This document shows positions 1 through 8,890 of a stretch of DNA of 64,000 nt, piece after piece. A program made the position numbers and the translations under genes. The number at the start of each line of letters is the position of its first letter. The stretch's first letter is position 1. The DNA is from DASWJZ01 sp963805325 (GTDB lineage: Bacteria; Pseudomonadota; Alphaproteobacteria; Rhizobiales; Afifellaceae): NCBI GenBank assembly GCA_963805325.1, contig CAWDTS010000002.1:62001-126000 (forward strand), read 5' to 3'. The notes beneath the pieces are model-generated. The model saw only the letters and a program-made list of their open reading frames with translations, was not told the origin of the DNA and did not search any database.

Positions 1-1
1 G

Positions 2-1070
2 ATGGCGCAATCCCAGGCCGCTCCAAAACGCGGTCATGATGACGTTCAGGCAAAACCTGAGCGGGTACGTGCCGTCGAGAAGGCGAAGGCAGAGCCGATC
101 GCCACCTTCTCCAAAGACGAGGAACTCAAAGCCTATCGAGCGATGCTTCTCATCCGCCGCTTCGAAGAGAAGGCGGGGCAGCTTTACGGCATGGGACAGA
201 TCGGCGGCTTCTGTCATCTCTATATCGGTCAGGAGGCGGTGGTCATCGGTCTCGCCATGTCGGCGATCGAGGGCGATCAGGTCATCACCGGCTATCGCGA
301 CCACGGCCACATGCTGGCGACGGGAATGGACCCGAAAGGCGTGATGGCGGAGCTGACCGGCCGGCGCGGCGGCTACTCGCACGGCAAGGGCGGCTCCATG
401 CACATGTTCTCCAAGGAGAAGAAATTCTACGGCGGCCACGGGATCGTCGGCGCCATGGTGCCGATCGGGACCGGCCTCGCCTTCGCCAACAAGTACCGCG
501 GGAACGGCAACGTCGCGCTCACCTTTTTCGGCGACGGCGCGTCAAACCAGGGGCAGGTCTATGAGAGCTTCAACATGGCGAAGCTCTGGGATCTCCCCGT
601 CGTCTACGTGATCGAGAACAATCAGTATGCGATGGGCACCAGCGTGAAGCGCTCGTCGGCCACCACCGATCTCTGGAAGCGCGGCGCCTCTTTCGGCATC
701 CCCGGCGCGCCGGTCAGACGGGATGGATGTGCGCGCGGTCAAGGCGGCCGGCGACATGGCGCTCGAGCACGCGCGCTCCGGCAAGGGCCCCTTCATCCTC
801 GAGATGCTGACCTATCGCTACCGCGGCCACTCGATGTCCGACCCCGCGAAATACCGGGCGCGCGAGGAAGTGCAGAAGATGCGCGAGGAGCACGATCCGA
901 TCGAGCAGGTACGGCGGCGGCTGGAAGAGAAGGGCTGGGCGAGCGAGGAACAGCTCAAGGATATCGACAAGGACATCCGCCGGGTCGTCAACGAAGCGGC
1001 CGAATTCGCGCAGGCCGATCCTGAGCCCGATGCTTCGGAGCTCTGGACCGACATCTACGCTGAAGCCTGA
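2..1070 (+). CDS. pdhA: Pyruvate dehydrogenase E1 component subunit alpha (frame broken once)
   Basis: This is the alpha subunit of the thiamine-diphosphate-dependent E1, which decarboxylates pyruvate and acetylates the lipoyl arm of E2. The ThDP motif is visible as GDG at residues 177-179 and ENN at 205-207. The first ATG lies at base 2, so the gene is complete only if this is the true start; the Ala/Lys-rich N-terminus resembles alphaproteobacterial PdhA. An extra base near 717 (after ...GAPV) throws the frame; removing it joins the 5' frame to a second frame that runs through TYRYRGHSMSDP to the stop, giving about 355 residues, a normal length. It heads the pdhA-pdhB-pdhC operon, 14 bases before pdhB. 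The frameshift is most likely a sequence error because both halves are fully conserved. Confidence 0.95.
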
Positions 1071-1084
1071 GCGGGGACCGCGGG

Positions 1085-2465
1085 ATGCCGACCGAGGTAT
1101 TGATGCCCGCCCTCTCTCCCACGATGGAAGAGGGCAAGCTTGCGAAGTGGGTCGTCAAAGAGGGCGACGAGGTCAAGGCCGGCGACGTGATCGCCGAGAT
1201 CGAGACCGACAAAGCGACCATGGAAGTCGAGGCCGTCGACGAAGGCCGGCTCGGCAGGATCCTCGTCCCCGAGGGGACGGAGGGCGTGAAGGTCAACACG
1301 CCGATCGCGACAATCCTTTCAGACGGCGAGGATGCCTCGGCGATGTCCGAGGCAAAGGCGCCCGCCGCACCACCCGAGCCGAAGCCGCAGAGCACGAACG
1401 GCGCGGCGCGGGCCGCTCTTCCGCCGGAACCCAAAGCCGCAGCGCACGACGACACGCCGGAGGTGCCCGAGGGCACGGAGATGGTCGAGCAGACGGTGCG
1501 CGAGGCGCTGCGCGACGCGATGGCGGAAGAGATGCGGCGCGACGGCGATGTCTTCGTGATGGGCGAGGAGGTCGCGGAGTATCAGGGCGCCTATAAGGTG
1601 ACGCAAGGCCTGCTCGACGAGTTCGGGGCGAGGCGCGTCATCGACACACCGATCACCGAACACGGATTTGCAGGCCTCGGCGTGGGCGCGGCCTTCGCCG
1701 GCCTAAGGCCGATCGTGGAATTCATGACCTGGAATTTTGCCATGCAGGCGATGGACCAGATCGTCAATTCAGCGGCGAAGACGCTTTACATGGCGGGCGG
1801 CCAGATGGGCTGCCCGATCGTTTTCCGCGGACCGAATGGGGCGGCGTCGCGCGTCGGCGCGCAGCACAGCCAGGACTATGCCGCCTGGTATGGCCAGGTG
1901 CCGGGACTGAAAGTGATCCAGCCGCACACGGCGGCCGATGCCAAGGGGCTCTTGAAGGCCGCAATCCGCGATCCGAATCCGGTCGTCTTCCTTGAGAACG
2001 AGATTCTCTACGGCCAGACCTTCAAGGTGCCGAAGCTCGACGATTTCGTGCTGCCGATCGGCAAGGCGAAGATCGCGCGGCCCGGCAAGGACGTGACCAT
2101 CGTCTCGTTCAGCATCGGCATGAGCTATGCGCTGAAGGCCGCCGAGGCGCTGGCAGGCGAGGGGATCGAGGCGGAGGTGATCGACCTTCGCACCATCCGC
2201 CCGATGGATATCGATGCCGTGATAACGTCGGTCGAAGAAGACGAACCGCTGCGTCACCGTGGAGGAGGGGTGGCCGCAGGGCTCCATCGGGGGCCACATC
2301 TCCGCGGAGCTGATGGCGAAGGCCTTCGACTTCCTCGACGCGCCGGTTCTGAACATCACCGGCAAGGATGTGCCGATGCCCTACGCCGCCAACCTCGAGA
2401 GGCTCGCGCTGCCGAGCGTCAAAGAGGTGGTCGATGCGGTGAAAAGCGTGAGCTACGCGAGCTAG
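1085..2465 (+). CDS. pdhB: Pyruvate dehydrogenase E1 component subunit beta with N-terminal lipoyl domain (frame broken once)
   Basis: Beta subunit of PDH E1. Residues 1-80 form a biotinyl/lipoyl domain with the lipoylation lysine K43 in ETDKATMEVEA, followed by an Ala/Pro/Glu-rich linker and the transketolase-like beta domain from about residue 135 (MAEEMRRDGDVFVMGEEV, GVGAAFAGLRP). A lipoyl domain on E1 beta is a known trait of alphaproteobacterial PdhB. One extra base near 2235 breaks the frame; removal gives the conserved Cys-Val-Thr-Val-Glu-Glu-Gly-Trp region and a protein of about 459 residues ending SYAS. The stop is 3 bases before the pdhC ATG, so translation is probably coupled. Confidence 0.95.
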
Positions 2466-2468
2466 ACG

Positions 2469-3860
2469 ATGCCCATCAACATCCTCATGCCCGCGCTGTC
2501 GCCGACGATGGAGACCGGCAATCTCGCCAAGTGGCTGGTCAAAGAAGGCGATACGGTCAAATCCGGCGACGTGATTGCTGAGATCGAGACCGACAAAGCC
2601 ACGATGGAAGTCGAGGCTGTCGACGAGGGTACGATCGCGAAGATTGTCGTGCCGGAGGGCACGGCGGACGTGCCGGTCAACAACGTGATCGCCATCCTTG
2701 CCGGCGAAGGCGAGGACGCGAAGGCCGCCGCGTCGGCTGCTCCACCAAAAGCACCGGCCCCAAGCCCTCATCCTGAGGCGCCGCCGAAGGCGGCCTCGAA
2801 GGACGAGGGCGTCCAGAAACCCGCAGCAGCCTTGTCCTTCGAGGCTCCGCTTCGCTCCGCACCTCAGGATGAGGCCGCTTCTGGTGCGGCCAGCAAGCCC
2901 ACGAAGGGTAACGGGCAGGCCGGGCGCATCCTGGCCTCACCGCTTGCGAAGCGTCTCGCCAGCGAAAGCGGTATCGACCTTTCGGCGCTGACCGGCTCCG
3001 GCCCGCACGGCCGAATTGTTCAACGCGACATCGAAGCGGCGGTGAAGGGCGGGGTGGGCAGAACTGCTCCGGGGGCCGCGCCGGGCGCAGCCCCCGCAGC
3101 AGCACCTGTTCCGCAGCCCTCGATGTCGGACAGCCAAATCCGCGCGCTCTACGAAGTGGGAAGCTACGACATCGTCCCGCACGATTCTGTGCGCAAGATC
3201 ATCGCCAGGCGGCTGGTCGAGGCGAAGACCACGATCCCGCATTTCTATCTGACGACCGACTGTCGCATCGACAAGCTGCTCGCGCTTCGCACCGACATCA
3301 ATTCGGCGGCGCCCGAAGTCGACGGCAAGCCGGCGTGGAAGGTCTCCGTCAACGACCTGGTGATCAAAGCGCTTGCGATGGCCCTGATGGCGGTGCCTGA
3401 CGCGAACGTCACCTGGACGAGCGACGGGATGCTGAAGCACAAGCGTGCCGATGTCGGCGTGGCCGTCTCCATTCCGGGCGGGCTCATCACGCCGGTGGTG
3501 CGCCATGCGGACACGAAGACGCTTTCGGCGATCGCCAACGAGATGAAGGACCTCGCGGCACGGGCGCGCAAGAAGAAGCTGATGCCGGAGGAGTATCAGG
3601 GCGGCTCGAGCGCGGTCTCCAATCTCGGCATGTTCGGGGTCAAGGATTTCGCCGCCGTCATCAACCCGCCGCACGCAACGATCCTCGCGGTCGGCGCGGG
3701 CGAGGAGCGGGCGATTGTGGAGAACGGGGAGATCAAGGTCGCAACGATGATGACGGTGACGCTCTCGACCGATCATCGCGCCGTCGACGGCGCTCTCGGC
3801 GCGCAGCTTCTCGCCGCGTTCAAACGCTACATCGAAGCGCCGGCGGGGATGCTTGCGTAG
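2469..3860 (+). CDS. pdhC: Dihydrolipoamide acetyltransferase (E2) of pyruvate dehydrogenase
   Basis: The E2 core transfers acetyl groups from lipoyl-lysine to CoA. Domain order: lipoyl domain residues 1-80 with K43, nearly identical to that of PdhB; a long linker; a peripheral subunit-binding domain around 155-193 (ASPLAKRLASESGIDL...GPHGRIVQRDI); and the catalytic acyltransferase domain from about 230 with the active-site DHRAVDGALG near the C-terminus. 463 residues and intact. The linker is odd: residues 100-115 and 121-136 are encoded by two inverted copies of a palindromic REP-like sequence (see repeat entries), so mobile-type DNA has been absorbed in frame. Third gene of the pdh operon; no lpd gene follows here. 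Confidence 0.96.
   Translation: MPINILMPALSPTMETGNLAKWLVKEGDTVKSGDVIAEIETDKATMEVEAVDEGTIAKIVVPEGTADVPVNNVIAILAGEGEDAKAAASAAPPKAPAPSPHPEAPPKAASKDEGVQKPAAALSFEAPLRSAPQDEAASGAASKPTKGNGQAGRILASPLAKRLASESGIDLSALTGSGPHGRIVQRDIEAAVKGGVGRTAPGAAPGAAPAAAPVPQPSMSDSQIRALYEVGSYDIVPHDSVRKIIARRLVEAKTTIPHFYLTTDCRIDKLLALRTDINSAAPEVDGKPAWKVSVNDLVIKALAMALMAVPDANVTWTSDGMLKHKRADVGVAVSIPGGLITPVVRHADTKTLSAIANEMKDLAARARKKKLMPEEYQGGSSAVSNLGMFGVKDFAAVINPPHATILAVGAGEERAIVENGEIKVATMMTVTLSTDHRAVDGALGAQLLAAFKRYIEAPAGMLA
2765..2809 (+). repeat. REP-like palindrome, copy 1, translated inside the pdhC linker
   Basis: 45 bases that fold as a hairpin: the left arm ccctcatcctgagg pairs with the right arm cctcgaaggacgaggg, with a small inner palindrome (gccgcc gaa ggcggc) in the loop. 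The arms resemble palindromic elements common between genes of Hyphomicrobiales. Here it is a multiple of three long and read in frame as Pro/Glu/Ala/Lys-rich linker. Confidence 0.7.
2830..2874 (-). repeat. REP-like palindrome, copy 2, opposite orientation, translated inside the pdhC linker
   Basis: Second 45-base copy, inverted relative to the first: arms ccttgtccttcgagg and cctcaggatgagg, with a different loop (ctccgcttcgctccgca). It shares both arm sequences with copy 1 in reverse complement and is also read in frame. The 20-base spacing and opposite orientation mean the pair could itself form a larger stem in mRNA. Confidence 0.7.
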
Positions 3861-3900
3861 TTGGTCCGCGGGAACACACAGATCGGGATAGGAGACATCC

Positions 3901-4338
3901 ATGGCGTCATTCACACGTAGCGGCGAGTCGATCTGGAAGGGATCAGGGCCTGACGGAAGAGGTGAGCTGAGCACCCAGAGCGGAGTGGTCTCACATGTGC
4001 CCTACGCCGCGAAGATGCGCTTCGGCGATGAGAAGGGCACGAACCCGGAGGAGCTTCTCGCCGTCGCCCATGCCGGCTGCTTCAACATGGCGCTCGCCTT
4101 CGGCCTGACTAAGGCAGGCAAGGTGCCGGACGAGCTTCGCACGACCGCGAAGGTCACGGTGGAGACCGACGGCGACGGCTTTTCGATCAAGAAGATCAGG
4201 CTGGAGTTGAAGGGCAAAGTTCCTGGCATGTCTGCCGACGAGTTCAAGCAGGCGGCCGAGGGAGCGAAGGCGGGCTGCCCCGTCTCGAAGCTCTTCAAGG
4301 GCGCCGAGATCACGCTCGACACTGAGTTCGTGAGCTAA
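3901..4338 (+). CDS. osmC: OsmC family organic hydroperoxide reductase
   Basis: 145-residue OsmC-type peroxidase that detoxifies organic hydroperoxides with a two-cysteine mechanism in the cytoplasm. The peroxidatic cysteine is C60 in AVAHAGCFNMAL and the resolving cysteine C126 in AKAGCPVSKLF, at the spacing expected for the family, and the length is typical. A ggagacatcc stretch just before the ATG gives a ribosome-binding site. It sits 40 bases after pdhC on the same strand and may be partly co-transcribed; a hairpin terminator follows the stop. Confidence 0.92.
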   Translation: MASFTRSGESIWKGSGPDGRGELSTQSGVVSHVPYAAKMRFGDEKGTNPEELLAVAHAGCFNMALAFGLTKAGKVPDELRTTAKVTVETDGDGFSIKKIRLELKGKVPGMSADEFKQAAEGAKAGCPVSKLFKGAEITLDTEFVS

Positions 4339-4353
4339 GCTTCAGAAATGCGA

Positions 4354-4376
4354 AGCGCCCCGTCATACGGGGCGCT
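4354..4376. terminator. Hairpin terminator between convergent osmC and the MucR-type gene
   Basis: A perfect 10-bp stem (agcgccccgt / acggggcgct) with a 3-base loop lies between the converging stop codons. No long T-run is present on either side, so strength is uncertain; position suggests bidirectional use. Confidence 0.6.
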
Positions 4377-4401
4377 CGAATAAGATCAGATCGCGTCGCG
4401 G

Positions 4402-4848
4402 CTACTTTGCGGCGCGCTTGCGTCCGCGTTTCTTAGCCGGCGCTTCCGAGGCCTTGCGCCCGAGCCCCATGCGCTTGGCGAGATCGGAGCGGGCCTTGGC
4501 GTAGTTCGGTGCGACCATCGGATAGTCGCGCGGCAGCCCCCATTTCGCACGATACTCGTCCGGGCTCATGCCGTATGTGCCGGCGAGGTGGCGCTTCAGC
4601 GACTTGAATTTGCGACCGTCCTCAAGCGAGACGATGTAGTCCGGCGTGATCGACTTGCGGATCGGCACCGCAGGAACCAGCGGCTTCTGTTCCGGCTCCG
4701 CCGCTGCCGCGGGGGCTTTGACGAGGGCGAGATGAACTTCTTCGATCAGCTTACTCAGCTGCCCGGATTCGATCGTGTTGTTGGTAACATACGCCGAGAC
4801 AATGTCGGCCGTGAGTTGCACCAGATCGTCGGGTTCTTCGGCGTTCAT
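4402..4848 (-). CDS. MucR/Ros family transcriptional regulator lacking most zinc ligands
   Basis: 148-residue MucR/Ros-type DNA-binding protein. The family controls exopolysaccharide, motility and cell-cycle genes in Hyphomicrobiales by binding AT-rich promoters. The conserved part runs from residue 66 (SITPDYIVSLEDGRKFKSL) through KRHLAGTYGMSPDEYRAKWG to DYPMVAPNYAKARSDLAK; the C-terminus is a basic tail (KKRGRKRAAK). Compared with the Ros finger C-X2-C-X9-H-X4-H, the positions are S74, D77, H87 and Y92, so only one of four zinc ligands remains, as in zinc-less MucR relatives. The N-terminal half (oligomerisation region in the family) is normal. The gene is convergent with osmC; the 5' region is long and relatively AT-rich, compatible with autoregulation. 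Confidence 0.9.
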   Translation of the reverse strand: MNAEEPDDLVQLTADIVSAYVTNNTIESGQLSKLIEEVHLALVKAPAAAAEPEQKPLVPAVPIRKSITPDYIVSLEDGRKFKSLKRHLAGTYGMSPDEYRAKWGLPRDYPMVAPNYAKARSDLAKRMGLGRKASEAPAKKRGRKRAAK

Positions 4849-5767
4849 CTCTTTTCCTTCTTCGGTCTAGGCGCTCGCTTTGCTTGGTGATTGATGGCAG
4901 CGAACAGATACCGATACTTCTTCACATAACTGTGTGCAAGAACGATGGTGAAAGAATCTGTGAAATTCTCTGGCTGAGGAGGCGAAGTTAGCCTCAAGAA
5001 TGCTCGCGAAGATAGAATTGTTCATGCTGGGCTGATCTCTGCAAAGAAGAGTATTCAAGAAACGTAATGGGTTCGCGCCTCTATTTGTGTGAGAGGCAGA
5101 ATATAGCGGCCGGGTTGGTAGGACGAAGCGCCGCGCACACCGGAAAGTTCACCGTCCGCTGACCGGCCGGCGGTGCGCTATGGCACGCACGGTGTCGCTC
5201 ATGTCGCGCCACGACGCGCGCATCTCGTCCGCTGCCGGCCCCGTAGTTTCAAAACTCCGTGACGGCCTGGTCGGGGGCGCGCGTGCGCATCGACGGCGCG
5301 GTTTGCGACTGAGCCGCGCACGCTGGCGCCTCCCTGCCGCGGATCGCGCGCCGCGCAGTTTGCACGATGGGCGGCTCGACCGTGCAGCGCGCTTCGGCGG
5401 CACAGCATTCTGGCCGACAAAAAAAGGCCCGCCGCGCGATCGCGATCGTCGCCGGCGGCGGCGAGGCAAGATCGAAGACGGCTAAACGCGTGCGGATGAG
5501 GATGAGCGTCGCGAGCAACACGATTCTGGCGACGCTCTCGCTCGCCTGCGCGGGCCCTTCGACGAAGACCCTCTCGATGTTGTTGCGGCCGCGGGCGGTC
5601 TTAAGAGCCTCGGCGGCTCCGTCGGAGTCGGCGGAGACGAGAAGCGGTGTGCGCGCGCCGCGTGCGGTGTCACATCCCAAGACGCCGGACGCTTCAATAA
5701 CTGCGTCGCCCGTGAAGCCGGGTGACGCGATCAAACGAAAATCGGCAGGGGCGGCCTGCCCCGACTG
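4849..5767. other. Long region without a confidently assignable gene
   Basis: About 920 bases. The first 250 bases upstream of the MucR-type gene are less GC-rich than the surroundings and probably hold its promoter. From 5249 to 5734 an open frame of 161 codons on the minus strand (TTG start, no clear ribosome-binding site) contains one hydrophobic stretch (VARIVLLATLILI), but its low-complexity Ala/Arg-rich sequence matches no family I know. An overlapping plus-strand frame looks equally random. I do not call either a gene. Confidence 0.4.
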
Positions 5768-5998
5768 TCAGCGGGTCTGGCAGATGGGATAGGTGCTCAG
5801 CTCGCGCCGGCGTTCTTCGGCCATCACATAGGGCGGGGTGTCGGCAAGACGCGAAAGTATCACCGAGACCTCGCGATCGGCGCGGCGCTGCTGCGCCTCC
5901 ATAAGCGCCGCCAAAACCCGGCGGAAAATGCCCGAGCCGCTCTTCGGCTCAGAAGCTCCTGCGCCAACGTAGGGCGCGACGGTTGAGATATTAGCCAT
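5768..5998 (-). CDS. Small conserved-type hypothetical protein
   Basis: 76 residues starting MANISTVAPYVGAG, with a central amphipathic segment (FRRVLAALMEAQQRRADREV) that resembles many short, uncharacterised Hyphomicrobiales proteins. I cannot assign a function. Support for it being real is a textbook Shine-Dalgarno sequence (aaaggagg) 7 bases before the ATG and a clean stop. There is no signal peptide or membrane segment. It stands alone, upstream of a poorly coding region. Confidence 0.6.
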   Translation of the reverse strand: MANISTVAPYVGAGASEPKSGSGIFRRVLAALMEAQQRRADREVSVILSRLADTPPYVMAEERRRELSTYPICQTR

Positions 5999-6157
5999 GT
6001 CGTCCTCCTTTCAGGGTTCGAATCCCTCCCAGGACGCAGGCTCAATGTAGGTGAATCGCACTCCGCGGTTAGGTGGCAGGGCGCAAAGCTGCCATGCGCT
6101 CCGCGTCGGTCGCGGAAGCGCTAAAGGCTTGGATCAACGGTGAATTTATTGACGGCG

Positions 6158-6709
6158 TCACATCCGCCACTTGATCGAACAGCCGACCGAGGGGATCTGC
6201 TCCGCGGGGCCCTGTCCGGTCTTGGCGATCTGAAGCATCGCCTGGCGAAGCTCGCGCTTCTCGTTTCCGGTCGGCGGGCGCGATCCTGCGCTGTCGACGC
6301 GGCCGCGATACTGCAGTTCGCCGTCGGCATTGAAGCCGAAGAGGTCGGGTGTGCAAAGAGCGCCGTAAACGCGCGCGACCTCTTGCCTCTCGTCGATCAG
6401 GTAGGGGAAGGGGAAGGCATGCGCCTTTGCGAAGGCTTTCATGTTGTCGAAGGAGTTGGCCGGGTAGCTCGCGGTATCGTTCGGCATGATCGCCACCGCG
6501 CCGATCCCGGCGATCCTCAGAGCGTGCACGTCGTCCACCAGCCTGTCGATCACGCCCTTCACATAAGGGCAGTGATTGCAGATGAACATGATGAGCGTGC
6601 CGTTCTCGCCCCTGACGTCGGCAAGGGTGTGCGTCCGGCCGTCAGTGCCCTTCAGACTGAAGTCGACCGCGTTCGTTATCGAGACGGTTTCGTCAGACCT
6701 GGCTGCCAC
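6158..6709 (-). CDS. Thioredoxin-fold family protein (AhpC/TSA-like)
   Basis: 183 residues with a thioredoxin fold of the peroxiredoxin-like type. The redox motif is C44-N-H-C47 in MFICNHCPYVKGVIDRLV, and the conserved end GCSIKWRM is typical of this subfamily, which is annotated widely as thioredoxin family protein. No signal peptide, so probably cytoplasmic; the partner and substrate are unknown. I chose the GTG start because ggagg lies 6 bases upstream; no better ATG exists. It is followed on the same strand by no close gene, and a small membrane gene lies just upstream. Confidence 0.87.
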   Translation of the reverse strand: MAARSDETVSITNAVDFSLKGTDGRTHTLADVRGENGTLIMFICNHCPYVKGVIDRLVDDVHALRIAGIGAVAIMPNDTASYPANSFDNMKAFAKAHAFPFPYLIDERQEVARVYGALCTPDLFGFNADGELQYRGRVDSAGSRPPTGNEKRELRQAMLQIAKTGQGPAEQIPSVGCSIKWRM

Positions 6710-6804
6710 GGCTTCGCCTCCGATGTTCCCGGCCGGGTCGGATGAGGCGTGCCATCGCTTGATGAAGGATTCAACAGCGCAGGGCGGGATAGAGCCCTCG
6801 ATGG

Positions 6805-6921
6805 CTAGATGATCCAGGACAGGAACAACACCTGTGCGAAGAGCGCTCCGCCGATCGCCATGCCGCCGACCACGAGTCCCATGATCTCTCCGAAATCTGC
6901 CCGGCGCGGAAACTTGCTCAT
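6805..6921 (-). CDS. Very small single-span membrane protein
   Basis: 38 residues from the ATG that follows ggga by about 9 bases: a short basic N-terminus (MSKFPRRADFGE) and one hydrophobic helix (IMGLVVGGMAIGGALFAQVL). The same frame stays open upstream to a possible start at 7029 that would add a polar Lys/Arg/Gln-rich extension, which I think less likely. Function unknown. The reading frame ends about 95 bases before the thioredoxin-fold gene, on the same strand. Confidence 0.5.
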   Translation of the reverse strand: MSKFPRRADFGEIMGLVVGGMAIGGALFAQVLFLSWII

Positions 6922-7052
6922 CTGTTGTACTCCCAAACGCCGCTGCTCGGGCGTTTCGGCGGTTTTGTTAGCCGGGCTGCGTTGCAGCTCTTTTTCGTCG
7001 CGCCGGGAAAACTGTTTCGTCGCGGGCAACGGCCGACCCGCTTGTCGAAGGC

Positions 7053-8492
7053 TCAGGAGAACCGCAGCTTCACGTATTTCGGATCGAGATAGTCCAGGAT
7101 GCCGAGCCTTCCGCCCTCGCGTCCCATGCCGCTTTCCTTGACGCCGCCGAACGGGATCTCGGCGGAGGCGACGATCAGATCGTTCACGCCGACCATGCCG
7201 ACCTGAAGCGCCTCAGCGGCGCGGTTGGCCGTCGAGAGCGAAGACGAGAACAGGTAGCCGGCAAGTCCGTAAGGCACGGCGTTGGCGCGGGCGATGACGT
7301 CATCGAAGTTCTCGAAGGCGGCGATCGGCGCGATCGGCGCGAAGGGCTCGTCGTACATGATGCGCGCTTCGTCGGGCACGCGGTCGAGGACCGTCGGCGC
7401 AAAGAAATAGCCGCGGTTCATGTCAGGCGGCGGGCTTCCGCCGACAAGCAGCTCCGCGCCCTTCTCAACCGCGTCCTTGACGAAGCTTGTCGCACGCTCG
7501 CGCCCGCGCGCACTTGCCATCGGGCCGCAATCGACGCCGGCATCGGTGCCGCGCCCGAGCTTCAACGTCTTCACGACGTCGACCATCGTCGTCGCGAACT
7601 CCTCGCGCACCGACGCATGCACATAGAAGCGCGTAGGCGAGACGCAGATCTGGCCGGCGTTGCGGAATTTTCCGCGCGCGCAGGCCTCGGCCGCGCGCCT
7701 CACATCGGCGTCCTCGAACACGATGACCGGCGCATGGCCGCCAAGCTCCATCGTCGCCTTCTTCACGCCCGCGGCGCAGAGCTTCAGCAGCTCTTTTCCA
7801 ACCGGCACCGATCCGGTGAACGAGACTTTCCGGATGACCGGCGAGGCGATCAGGTAGCGTGAGATATCGCCGGGGATGCCCGTCACGATATTCAGCACGC
7901 CGGGCGGCAGTCCCGCCGCGGCTGCCGCCTCGGCGATGATGTAGGCGCCGCTCGGCGCTTCCTCCGACGGCTTGATGACGACCGAGCAGCCCGCCGCGAG
8001 CGCGGCCGCAATCTTGCGGGCCGGCAGGAGCGCCGGAAAATTCCACGCGGTGAAGGCGGCGACCGGCCCGATCGGATCGTAGCGCACCTGGAGGCTGATT
8101 CCGGCCTCCCGCCCGTCGAGAGAATGGCCATAGATGCGCCGCGCTTCGTCGGCGTACCAGTCGAACTGCTCGACTGCGGCGTTGAACTCGCCCTTCGCCT
8201 CGATCAGCGGCTTGCCCGTCTCGCGCGACACGGCGAGCGCCGCCTGATCCGTGCGCGCCCGAAGCTCGACGGCGATGGCGCGCAGGACACCTGAGCGTGT
8301 CCATGCCGGCGTCGCGCGCCATTTTTCGAAGCCCGCCGCCGCCGCCGCGAGCGCGTCGTCAAGATCGGCCGGCCCGGCCTTCGGGATCACGCCGAGCAGT
8401 TCTTCGTCGGCGGGGTCGATAACGGGGAGCGTTTCGCCTGTCCTTGCCGCCCGCCAGGCTCCATCGATGAACAGGCCGTAGCCCTCGTACAT
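7053..8492 (-). CDS. NAD(P)-dependent aldehyde dehydrogenase, succinate-semialdehyde dehydrogenase-like
   Basis: 479 residues, full length for the aldehyde dehydrogenase superfamily. Catalytic C283 lies in NAGQICVSPTRF, the general base E249 in MELGGHAP, the oxyanion Asn N151 in AWNFP, and the cofactor-binding K174 in IKPSEEAP. The N-terminus (LFIDGAWRAARTGETLPVIDPADE) and overall pattern fit the GabD/SSADH-like branch; substrate cannot be fixed from sequence. It has its own region on the minus strand with no obvious partner enzyme, so a general aldehyde-detoxifying or 4-aminobutyrate/diol catabolic role is possible. Confidence 0.9.
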   Translation of the reverse strand: MYEGYGLFIDGAWRAARTGETLPVIDPADEELLGVIPKAGPADLDDALAAAAAGFEKWRATPAWTRSGVLRAIAVELRARTDQAALAVSRETGKPLIEAKGEFNAAVEQFDWYADEARRIYGHSLDGREAGISLQVRYDPIGPVAAFTAWNFPALLPARKIAAALAAGCSVVIKPSEEAPSGAYIIAEAAAAAGLPPGVLNIVTGIPGDISRYLIASPVIRKVSFTGSVPVGKELLKLCAAGVKKATMELGGHAPVIVFEDADVRRAAEACARGKFRNAGQICVSPTRFYVHASVREEFATTMVDVVKTLKLGRGTDAGVDCGPMASARGRERATSFVKDAVEKGAELLVGGSPPPDMNRGYFFAPTVLDRVPDEARIMYDEPFAPIAPIAAFENFDDVIARANAVPYGLAGYLFSSSLSTANRAAEALQVGMVGVNDLIVASAEIPFGGVKESGMGREGGRLGILDYLDPKYVKLRFS

Positions 8493-8750
8493 GTCCGCGC
8501 TCCACCCTGAAAACTCATCGAGTTGCGGACTGGACTAGCGGCAAACGCGGTGGCCCGACAAGCGAGGCGCGATTTGCGCGCGACGCGCGTCCATCCGCGC
8601 CGTCCACGTTGTGTTAACCATCGCGCGCCACAATACGGTCATAGCGGCGCCCGCGGGACCAATCCCCTTCCCCGGAGTTGAAACAAACAAAGGGCACGGG
8701 AGTTCGTCCTGCGGCGCCTTTCGTCGACGGGCGTCGCTGGCGGTCGATCG

Positions 8751-8870
8751 ATGCAGATGTTCCTGACCATTATCGTCTTCATGGTGGCGCTTGTCGGCGC
8801 AGATCTTCTGTTCGACGACGGGCAGATCGTGCAGCGAGTCCTTCAATCCGTCATGCACGCCTTTGGTTGA
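8751..8870 (+). CDS. Very small single-span membrane protein
   Basis: 39 residues: one hydrophobic helix at the N-terminus (MQMFLTIIVFMVALVGADLL) followed by a short polar tail (FDDGQIVQRVLQSVMHAFG). Proteins of this shape are frequent, uncharacterised, in Hyphomicrobiales. No strong ribosome-binding site is visible, so support is the clean membrane-protein pattern and the stop codon. It is divergent from the aldehyde dehydrogenase gene; the intervening 258 bases hold no other gene. Confidence 0.4.
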   Translation: MQMFLTIIVFMVALVGADLLFDDGQIVQRVLQSVMHAFG

Positions 8871-8890
8871 AGCGCTCCGATCCTTCGGTC

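Noticed and set aside
5367..5792. Plus-strand 141-codon open frame in the 5 kb gap
   Set aside because: Low-complexity Ala/Arg/Ser sequence overlapping the small minus-strand gene that has a perfect ribosome-binding site.
6013..6027. A tRNA T-arm-like sequence (agggttcgaatccct)
   Set aside because: It lies just before a small gene on the opposite strand with no D-arm or anticodon arm upstream; too short to call a tRNA fragment or attachment site.
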